DNA of 64,000 nt from contig NZ_LRMM01000001.1 in assembly GCF_001647275.1 (NCBI RefSeq), positions 124,001 to 188,000 of the forward strand. Direction: 5' to 3'. This document shows positions 56,552-64,000 of this stretch, piece after piece. Every line of letters starts with the position of its first letter. The stretch's first letter is position 1. Below the pieces are notes generated by a model that saw only the letters and a program-made list of their open reading frames with translations, had not been told where the DNA came from and ran no database searches. The position numbers and the translations under genes were made by a program. The stretch is from Rufibacter ruber (GTDB taxonomy: Bacteria > Bacteroidota > Bacteroidia > Cytophagales > Hymenobacteraceae).

Positions 56552-58406
56552 CATCAACACAGGCAGACGCACGCTGGGGGTAAGCTTTCCTTCCGGCGGC
56601 CAGGCCGAAGTCTTGGTCTGGGCACCCAAAGCCGAGCTGGTGGAACTGACCCTGAATGAGGGCAACACCATTATCCCACTCAAGAAACAGGACTTGGGGT
56701 ACTGGCATTTGGTGACGGGTGAAATTAAACCTGGCGACACCTATAAGTTTAGAATAAACGAAGAACAGGAATACCCAGACCCGGCTTCGTTGTCCCAGCC
56801 CGAGAGTGTGCACGGTCCCTCACAGGCCGTAGACGTGGCCAGGTTCAAGTGGACGGATGACAATTGGCAAAACCTGCCGCTGGAAGACTATGTGCTGTAT
56901 GAACTGCACGTGGGTACGTTCACAGAAGACGGTACGTTTGCCGGCTTGGAGGAGAAACTGGATTACCTGAAGGAGCTGGGCGTCAATGCCATTGAGATTA
57001 TGCCCGTGGCGCAGTTCCCCGGTGACCGCAACTGGGGCTATGACGGGGTATTTCCCTTCGCCACGCAGAACTCTTACGGCGGACCCAAAGGTTTGCAGAA
57101 GCTGGTAGACGCCTGCCACGCCAAAGGGCTGGCGGTGGTGCTGGACGTGGTGTACAACCACCTGGGCCCCGAAGGCAATTACCTGGGTGTGTACGGCCAC
57201 TACTTCACTGACAAATACAACACCCCCTGGGGCCCGGCCCTCAACTTTGATGACGCCTGGTGCGACGGCGTGCGCCGCTATTTCACTGAGAACCTCCTGA
57301 TGTGGTTCCGTGACTTCCACATTGACGCGGTGCGCATGGACGCCGTGCACGCCATCAAAGACTTCAGCCCGAACCACATTCTGCGGGAGATGAAGCAGCA
57401 CGTGAACCAGCTCCTACAGGAGACCGGCCGCCCGCACTACATGATCGTAGAGCTGGACCTGAACGACACCCGCTTCATCAACCCCTTGGAAGAACAGGGC
57501 TATGGCATGGACGGCCAATGGATAGACGAGTTCCACCACGCCCTGCGCGTGACCATGACCGGCGAGCAAACCGGCTACTACTCAGACTTCAGTGGCATCA
57601 GTCACCTGGCCAAAGCCTACCGGGACGCCTACGTGTTCGATGGGCAATTCTCAGAGCACCGCAAAAAGACCTTCGGTATTAAAGCCGAAAACAACCCCGG
57701 AAAGCAGTTTGTGGTGTTTACCCAGAACCATGACCACGTGGGCAACCGCATGCTGGGCGAGCGCCTGGGCGAACTGGTAAGCTTTGAAATGCAGAAACTA
57801 GCCGCCGGGGCCGTCATTCTAAGTCCGTACCTGCCCATGCTCTGGATGGGAGAGGAATACGCTGAGCCGCACCCGTTCCAGTACTTCGTGAGCCACACCG
57901 ACCCGGATTTAGCAGAGGCCGTGCGCAAAGGCCGCAAAGCCGAGTTTGCCGACTTCCACGCCGAAGGCGAAGCCCCAGATCCCATGGCCGAGGAGACGTT
58001 CTACAACTCCAAACTGCAATGGGAACTGGTGGAGAAAGAACCGCACCAAACGCTGTTTAAGTACTACCAGACCCTGCTGCGCCTTCGCCGGGAACTGCCA
58101 GCCCTGAAGAACCTTGACCGCAAAGCTGTAGAGGCCGAAGCAGATGAGGCTACAAAGACGTTGGTTCTGCGCCGCACCCACGGAGACCAGCAGGTAGTGG
58201 TCCTCATGAACTTCTCCCAGGAGCCGCAGCCAGTGACGGTGCCCTTAGGCGCCAAGCAGCTACAGTTGGTGCTAGATTCGGCTGCGCCCGAATGGAAAGG
58301 CCCCAAAGCCGCCGAAGCCACTGTGGCCGGTGGGGCAGAAGTAACCCTACAGCCAGAGAGTTTGGTGGTGTACAGCACCTCACCCCCCAGCCCCCTCTCC
58401 AACTGA
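56544..58406 (+). CDS. treZ: Malto-oligosyltrehalose trehalohydrolase
   Basis: Releases trehalose from maltooligosyl-trehalose made by TreY. 620 residues. N-terminal Ig-like/CBM48 domain, then a GH13 barrel with DVVYNHLGPEGNYL, nucleophile D266 in DAVRMDAVHAI, acid/base E303 in MIVELDLNDTRF and FTQNHDHVGNRMLGER. The ATG at 56544 lies inside the end of glgX (8-base overlap). The last codons and the stop are supplied by a CCCCCTCTC palindrome (58391-58413), which gives an odd STSPPSPLSN tail and suggests a repeat landed on the original 3' end. Confidence 0.94.
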   Translation: MNSINTGRRTLGVSFPSGGQAEVLVWAPKAELVELTLNEGNTIIPLKKQDLGYWHLVTGEIKPGDTYKFRINEEQEYPDPASLSQPESVHGPSQAVDVARFKWTDDNWQNLPLEDYVLYELHVGTFTEDGTFAGLEEKLDYLKELGVNAIEIMPVAQFPGDRNWGYDGVFPFATQNSYGGPKGLQKLVDACHAKGLAVVLDVVYNHLGPEGNYLGVYGHYFTDKYNTPWGPALNFDDAWCDGVRRYFTENLLMWFRDFHIDAVRMDAVHAIKDFSPNHILREMKQHVNQLLQETGRPHYMIVELDLNDTRFINPLEEQGYGMDGQWIDEFHHALRVTMTGEQTGYYSDFSGISHLAKAYRDAYVFDGQFSEHRKKTFGIKAENNPGKQFVVFTQNHDHVGNRMLGERLGELVSFEMQKLAAGAVILSPYLPMLWMGEEYAEPHPFQYFVSHTDPDLAEAVRKGRKAEFADFHAEGEAPDPMAEETFYNSKLQWELVEKEPHQTLFKYYQTLLRLRRELPALKNLDRKAVEAEADEATKTLVLRRTHGDQQVVVLMNFSQEPQPVTVPLGAKQLQLVLDSAAPEWKGPKAAEATVAGGAEVTLQPESLVVYSTSPPSPLSN

Positions 58407-58413
58407 GAGGGGG
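58391..58413. repeat. CCCCCTCTC palindrome forming the treZ 3' end
   Basis: CCCCCTCTC-CAACT-GAGAGGGGG; the treZ stop codon (58404-58406) lies in it. Confidence 0.75.
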
Positions 58414-58424
58414 AGTCCCACTGA

Positions 58425-58465
58425 CGCGTTTTCGGCCTGTTTTTAGAAAAACAGCTTAAAAACAC
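58425..58465. repeat. Palindromic repeat, family A, degenerate
   Basis: CGCGTTTTCGGCCTGTTTTT with AAAAACAGCTTAAAAACAC; the right arm is followed by a second ACAGCTTAAAAACACACTG, a 20-base local duplication. Confidence 0.6.
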
Positions 58466-58519
58466 ACTGACAGCTTAAAAACACACTGTTAAAATAAAAC
58501 AAACATTGAAATAATCGTG

Positions 58520-58800
58520 CTGATACTCCCCCTTTGAAGGGGGCAGGGGGATGTTTACACAGGAGAGCACGCATTGCAGATAATTCCCCTCCTCGGAGGG
58601 GTAGGGGTGGGTTCAATGCGCCTGCCGCCGCATCGCCTCTTACTCAAAAGACCTCGCAGCGTCTTCCAGACCTGCGAGTGTCTGTGCCAACAGCAGGTTG
58701 CCAGAAGGAAACTCTCAGCTTACGGGTAATTGCACAGGCCGAAGCGGTAGCAACCTGATTGAACCCACCCCTTCCCCTCCCAAGTGGGGAGTTTCTGCAC
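58520..58800. repeat. Partial family B mosaic
   Basis: Contains CCCCCTTTGAAGGGGGCAGG, CCCCTCCTCGGAGGGG, a relative of the 42.6/43.1 kb ends at 58648-58694, and CCCTCCCAAGTGGGG. It has no 91-nt core. Fills the gap between treZ and treY. Confidence 0.65.
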
Positions 58801-58877
58801 GAGTAAGAAAAGAGTAGCTCGTGTAAGGAATTAAAGAAGAGTTTCCATCTCAGTACCAACACCACATAAACCTAAAA

Positions 58878-58920
58878 TCCTGTTTTCCAGCTCTTTTTTG
58901 AAAAACAGGCCGAAAACAGA
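58878..58920. repeat. Palindromic repeat, family A
   Basis: TCCTGTTTTCCAGCTC with AACAGGCCGAAAACAGA. Confidence 0.65.
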
Positions 58921-59008
58921 AACACATAAGCCCCTCTTTACGTGAGGGGTACAGCGGGTGACACCAACCTGAGATTCACTCCATCCAAATACCACACAAA
59001 ATAGAACT

Positions 59009-62000
59009 ATGCACAATCCTGTTGCCACATACCGCTTGCAGTTTCACAAAGAATTTACCTTTGAAGCCTTTGAGCGCATCATACCATATTTACAGAAACT
59101 GGGGGTGAGTACCATCTATGTCTCGCCCATTTTTGCGGCCACCCCGGGCAGCACGCACGGCTATGACGGCACCAATCCGCACCGGGTGAACCCGGAGATT
59201 GGCACCGAGGAGCAGCTGAAAACGCTGGCCGGTTCTTTGAAGGAGCAGGGCATCAGTTGGCTGCAGGACATCGTGCCCAACCACATGGCGTTCCATCCCA
59301 ACAACCCGTTTTTGATGGACGTTTTGGAGAAGGGGCCACTGAGTCTGTACCACCACTTCTTTGACATTAACTGGACCAGTTCGCTGTACCAGGGGCGGGT
59401 GATGGTGCCGTTTTTGGGCTCTAAGCTGGAGGAAGTCATTCAGAACAAAGAGCTGCAAGTGGCTTTTGATGCGGGGCAACAGCGGCTGGTGTTGAAGTAC
59501 TATGACAGCGCCTATCCTTTGAACCCTAAGTCTTACGAAACCCTTCTTCGGGGCGAAGGCGAGCCGAACCAAGCCATTGACCAGTTGCTGGAAAAACTGG
59601 ACGAAGCCCACAAAGACGAGGATCCCAAAGGCTTCTTCCTGAAGTGGGAGGAGTTTCGGCAACAGCTGGTGTCTTTGATGAAGAATGACACGGTGGCCTC
59701 CTCCATTGAGGCAAGTTTGCAGGCGTTCAATGACAACCCGGAGAAGCTGCAGCAACTGGCCGAGCAACAGGTGTACCAGCTGTGCCACTGGCAGGAGACA
59801 GATTCCCAAATTAACTTCCGGCGGTTTTTCACCGTGAACGGGCTCATCTGCCTGAACATTCAGGACCCCGAGGTCTTCCAGATTTACCACCAGTACATTA
59901 AGCAGCTCTTAGACGAAGGTGTGTTCCAGGGCCTGCGCATTGACCACGTAGACGGCCTCTATGACCCCACCGGATATTTGCAACAGCTGCGGGAATTGGT
60001 AGGCGAGGGTACCTACATTGGCGTGGAGAAGATTCTGGAGCCGGGCGAACCCATGCCGAAGCAGTGGCCCATCCAGGGCAACACCGGCTATGATTTCCTG
60101 TCATACGTGAACAACCTGTTCACCTATAAACCTGGGCAGGAAGCGTTTGATAAACTCTACCACCAGTTGGTGGGCGAAGGCGCGGCCGTGCATGACCAGA
60201 TTCACGAGAAGAAAGCCTATATTCTGAACGAGCATATGGGCGGCGAGCTGGAGAACCTGTACCAGTTATTTTTAGAGCAGCGCCTGGTGGATGAAGAAGT
60301 GTTGAGCAGCGTACCGGGGGAGCAACTGAAAGCGGCCATTGGCGAGTTTCTGGTGCAGTGCCCAGTGTACAGATATTATGGTAACCAGATGCCGCTGGAA
60401 GGCGAGGAAGCCGAGGCGTTGCAGAACATCTTCAACGCTATCAGAGAGAGTAAGCCGGAACTTAACGGGGCAGTGGAGATTCTGGAGAGAGCCATTCTGG
60501 GTGCTGCGCCTGAAGGGGAAGATGATACGTACCTGCAGCGGTCGCAACGGTTTTACCAGCGCCTTATGCAGTTCAGCGGCCCCATTATGGCCAAAGGGGT
60601 GGAAGACACCATCATGTACACGTACAACCGCTTCATCGGGCACAATGAAGTAGGCGATGCGCCGGAGGCGTTCGGGGTGAGCCCGCAGGAGTTCCACCAG
60701 ATTATGCAGGACCGCCAGCAGAACTGGCCGCTGTCGCTCAACGGCACCTCTACCCATGACACCAAACGCGGCGAAGACGTGCGGGCGCGCCTGAACGTGC
60801 TCACCGAACTAGGGGAGGACTGGACCGCCGCTGTGCAGGAATGGCGCGAACTGAACGCTGACCTGAAGCAGAACAACATGCCTGACACCAACGATGAGTA
60901 CCTCATCTACCAGACCTTGCTGGGCGCATACCCCATGCCGGGGCAGGACGAGGACGACTTTGAGAACCGGGTGCAGGAATATATCCAGAAAGCCCTCCGC
61001 GAAGCGAAAGTCAATTCCAACTGGACTACGCCCAACGAAGAATACGAGGCCGCAGCCAAAGCCTTCGCGGTAAAGTTGCTGGACAAGAGCCGTCCGTTTT
61101 GGGGCATTTTTGAGAAATTCAGGTCAAAAACGACTGACTTCGGGATTGTGAACTCGCTGAGCCAGGTGCTCTTGAAGTTTACCGCGCCGGGCGTGCCCGA
61201 TGTGTACCAGGGCACCGAACTTTGGGATTTCAGCCTGGTGGACCCTGACAACCGCCGTGCCGTGAACTATGAGAAGCGACAGGCCTGGCTGGAGGAACTG
61301 GACAGCACCGATTTGCGCAAGTTGGAAAACCTGTGGGAAGACCTCTGGGAGAACCGCTATGACGCCCGCATCAAACTCTGGCTCACCCGCACCCTGTTCA
61401 CCGAACGCAAGAACAACGCCGACCTCTTCGCCAAAGGCGAATACCTGCCGCTGGAGGTAGAAGGCGAGGGCAAAGACCACGTGCTGGCCTTTGCCCGCAA
61501 GCATCTGCACACCTGGTACATTGTGGCGGTGCCGCTGCATCTGGCAGCGCTGGCCAAGGAACAGGGCGTAGAAACGCTGGAAGAAATTGACTGGAAAGAC
61601 ACCAAAGTCATTCTGCCCAAAGACGCGCCTAAAGATTGGCAAGACACACTGGTGCGCAGCAACGGCAGCTATGCGCATGAGTTGAGCGTGGGCGACCTGT
61701 TCGGGATATTCCCGCTGGCCTTGCTCAAGCTTAGAGCTAAGAATGAGCGCGGGGCGGGTATTCTGTTGCACATCAGTTCGTTGACCTCGCCGTTCGGGAT
61801 TGGGGATATGGGTCCGGAGGCGCGTAATTTTGCCAACTTCTTACAGGCCAGCAATCAGAAATATTGGCAGCTGTTGCCGCTCAACCCCATTGAGGCGGGA
61901 CAGGGGTACTCGCCGTACAGCTCCATCTCCAGCCGCGCGGGTAATCCGCTGCTCATCTCGCCGGAGTTGCTGGCCAAGGAAGGTCTGCTGAACGCGGAGG

Positions 62001-63239
62001 AACTAAGCCAATACCACCTTCCGCAGACGGGCAGCGTGGACTATGAGCAGGCCAAGCGGGTGAAAGACGAGCTGCTGGAGAAGGCGTGGCAGACGTTTAA
62101 GAACGGTGATTTTACGGCGCTGCAACAGCAGTTTGTGGACTATTGCGGCACCGAGGCGGGCTGGCTCCATGACTTCGCGCTGTACGTGTTGCTCAAAGAC
62201 CAGAACGGCGGCAGCGCGTGGTTCCAGTGGGAAGACCAATACAAACAGCGTGACCCCGAAGCGCTGGAACAATTGGTGCAGGACCACGCCGAAGCCATTG
62301 AGAAAACCAAATGGGTGCAGTTCATCTTCAACAAGCAATGGAAGCGCCTGCGCACCTACTGCAACAACCGCGGCATCCAGATGTTCGGAGATATGCCGTT
62401 CTACATCAGCTATGACAGCGTAGATGTGTGGGGCAACCGCGAGATTTTCGCCGTGGACGAGGAAGGCAACATGACCGGCGTGGCGGGAGTACCACCCGAT
62501 TCTTTCTCGGAGGACGGTCAGCTCTGGGGCATGCCCGTGTTCAAGTGGGACGTGCTAAAGGAGCAGGGCTACGACTGGTGGATGGGTCGTCTGCGCAAGA
62601 ACATGGAGCTCTATGACCTGGTGCGGCTAGACCACTTTAGGGCCTTCGCCGATTACTGGGAAGTGCCCGCGGGCGAGGAAACCGCCAAGAACGGCGATTG
62701 GAAACTAGGCCCGGGCCGATTTCTTCACCTATGTGGAGAAGGAACTGGGCAGCCTTCCGTTCATTGCCGAGGACCTGGGCGAAATCAACGACCTGGTGCT
62801 CAAGCTGCGCGATGATTTCAATCTGCCGGGCATGAAGATTCTGCAGTTCGCGTGGGGCGATGAAATGCCGCAGAACGACTACATGCCCCACAACTACGCC
62901 CGTAACTTCATTGCCTACACGGGCACCCATGACAACAACACCACGCTGGGCTGGTACCGCCAGGAAGGCAAACCGCACCACCAGCAGATTGAGCACTACG
63001 TGGGCCGTGAACTGAGCGAGCACGACATCTGGTGGGTGATGGCGCGCCTGGCCTACGCCTCAGTAGCTAAAACCGCCATCCTGCCCATGCAAGACGTGCT
63101 GGGCATTGACGAACAAGGCCGCATGAACACCCCTGGCCAAGGCCAAGGCAACTGGGGCTGGCGCTTGGTGCCAGGGCAGATTACCAAAGAAACCGAGAAC
63201 CAGTTGAAGGAGTGGACTTGGTTGTATAATAGAGATTAG
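59009..63239 (+). pseudogene. treY: TreY-MalQ fusion (malto-oligosyltrehalose synthase + 4-alpha-glucanotransferase), frame broken near 62712
   Basis: Residues 1 to ~905 are TreY, which turns the reducing end of a maltodextrin into a trehalosyl unit: MHNPVATYRLQFHKEFTFE, nucleophile D312 in GLRIDHVDG, EKILEPGE, NGTSTHDTKRGED. From ~910 (ERGAGILLHISSLTSPFGIG) comes a complete MalQ with nucleophile D1208 in DLVRLDHFRAF. After NGDWKLGPG the frame is lost; continuing one base over gives DFFTYVEKELGSLPFIAEDL and YTGTHDNNTTLGWY to 63239. Restoring a GC at CCGGGC(GC)CGAT repairs it, so a 2-base deletion or a read error is likely. Joined length is about 1,410 residues. As written, MalQ lacks its acid/base half; TreY would remain intact. 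Confidence 0.87.
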
Positions 63240-63257
63240 AAGGAAGAGGAGAGAGGA

Positions 63258-63290
63258 AAAAGGCCATAGAAGATTCTATGGCCTTTTTTA
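63258..63290. terminator. Bidirectional terminator between treY-malQ and the HerA gene
   Basis: AAAAAGGCCATAGAA pairs with TTCTATGGCCTTTTT over a 2-base gap. Confidence 0.88.
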
Positions 63291-63294
63291 AGGC

Positions 63295-64000
63295 CTAAAA
63301 TGGCAGGTCCACTTCTCCGCCTTCGTCGGTCTTTGGATTAGACTCACCTTCAGGTAAAAATTCTTCAACTTCAATATTATTTTGCCATTCATTAGCAATT
63401 AGTTGCCAATCAATTTCTCTTTGTTCATTACCTACCCAAACATCCCAGAATTTTGGATCGTTAGATTGTGGTCTATGCTCTTCTTTAAGTTCTCTTAAAT
63501 CTACTAAGATAGGAATAGGCGATGCCCACCCAAGTAATATTGCTTTTCTAGTTGGCAGAATTGGTAATTCTTTTAACAGTCCACCTATATTATCAGGAAC
63601 TAGTTTTTTAACAAGGTCTTGATCTCGGTCGTTAACAATTCTATGCAGTAAGAATGTATTACATTGAGACAAAACAGTAGGAGATAATTCAGACGGTCTC
63701 TGTGAGGATAAAACCATACTTAAACCAAACTTTCTGCCCTCTCTTGCAATTTTCTCAAACACCTCAACACACAATTGAGAATATTTTGAATCATCATTTT
63801 TACTATCCCTAATAAAAGTATGTGCTTCTTCTAATACAATTACTGTAGGCAACTCTCTTTGATAAAATCTTCTATAGCGTTGAATTGCTTCAAAAGTTAA
63901 TCTAGATAGAACAGCAACAATAGTATGAGTTACATCTGATGGAACTAAGGATAAATCAATAATTGATATTTGTCCGTTTTCTGAGTTGTTTGTTCCTATA
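63295..64000 (-). CDS. HerA-type ATPase (DUF87), C-terminal part
   Basis: Hexameric FtsK/HerA-clan DNA-pumping ATPase, cut by the window edge. Visible from the edge: SIIDLSLVPSDVTHTIVAVL, then Walker B PTVIVLEEAHTFI and the sensor/arginine region SMVLSSQRPSELSPTVLSQCNTF and IVNDRDQDLVKKL, the normal HerA C-terminal order. The Walker A part lies beyond 64000. The DNA is A+T-rich compared with the trehalose cluster, pointing to a transferred region. HerA is found with NurA in repair and with SIR2, DUF4297 or other effectors in anti-phage systems; the partner is not visible here. Confidence 0.85.
   Translation of the reverse strand, partial: IGTNNSENGQISIIDLSLVPSDVTHTIVAVLSRLTFEAIQRYRRFYQRELPTVIVLEEAHTFIRDSKNDDSKYSQLCVEVFEKIAREGRKFGLSMVLSSQRPSELSPTVLSQCNTFLLHRIVNDRDQDLVKKLVPDNIGGLLKELPILPTRKAILLGWASPIPILVDLRELKEEHRPQSNDPKFWDVWVGNEQREIDWQLIANEWQNNIEVEEFLPEGESNPKTDEGGEVDLPF

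Noticed and set aside
61094-61134. Family A-like palindrome inside the treY coding region (RPFWGIFEKFRSK)
   Set aside because: It resembles the repeat, but TreY alignments from memory need residues here, so it does not look inserted; probably chance.

Overview
The window looks like chromosomal DNA of a Bacteroidota bacterium, most likely a Hymenobacteraceae member of the Rufibacter/Pontibacter type. This is an inference. It rests on a TonB receptor with a carboxypeptidase-like N-terminal domain, lipoproteins and hydrolases typical of the phylum, promoters of the TTTG/TAnnTTTG type, little use of Shine-Dalgarno sites, and moderately high G+C coding DNA in a background dense with intergenic palindromes. 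No rRNA, tRNA, CRISPR array or transposase gene was seen.

Layout. 0-10.9 kb: end of a class C beta-lactamase-like hydrolase, a double M16 zinc protease, a TonB-dependent receptor divergent from a sorbosone/glucose dehydrogenase, a DUF4932-type protein and a small lipoprotein. 12.3-16.4 kb: the metY-metX-hom operon on the minus strand. Its leader holds a canonical promoter, a SAM-I riboswitch, a 44-codon ORF ending in five cysteine codons, and a hairpin region. 17.5-23.1 kb: purC, a STAS protein, rnz, a queuosine-precursor transporter, a small hydrolase and a frameshifted trpS. 24.8-36 kb: hppD, a phosphohexomutase, a GH2 enzyme, lipoproteins, an MBL-fold hydrolase and an S9 peptidase. 36.1-37.1 kb: an A+T-rich stretch with a DUF2971-like gene broken by one TGA. 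37.3-42.4 kb: lepA, a cytochrome c between two MITE-like repeats, a beta-carbonic anhydrase and folD. 43.2-47.1 kb: lysC-thrB-thrC on the minus strand behind a Thr/Ile-rich leader peptide. 47.4-54.2 kb: queE, an OmpA/PD40 protein, citrate synthase and a GapN-like aldehyde dehydrogenase. 54.4-63.2 kb: a glycogen-to-trehalose cluster, glgX-treZ and a treY-malQ fusion whose frame is broken once. 63.3-64 kb: C-terminus of an A+T-rich HerA-type ATPase cut by the window end.

How the genes fit together. The two amino-acid operons share the aspartate pathway. LysC starts it, Hom makes homoserine, MetX/MetY send homoserine to methionine, and ThrB/ThrC send it to threonine. Hom sits in the methionine operon, so homoserine supply appears tied to SAM and perhaps cysteine sensing. 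The two branches have different leader controls. GlgX, TreZ and TreY-MalQ together debranch glycogen, convert the chain end to trehalose and recycle short maltodextrins.

The strongest candidate for something undescribed is the methionine-operon leader: a SAM-I riboswitch directly followed by a poly-cysteine leader ORF. The second is the repeat landscape. About 30 copies of a ~42-bp palindrome sit in most intergenic gaps, with paired changes in the two arms, and four long mosaic repeats share a 91-nt nested inverted-repeat core.
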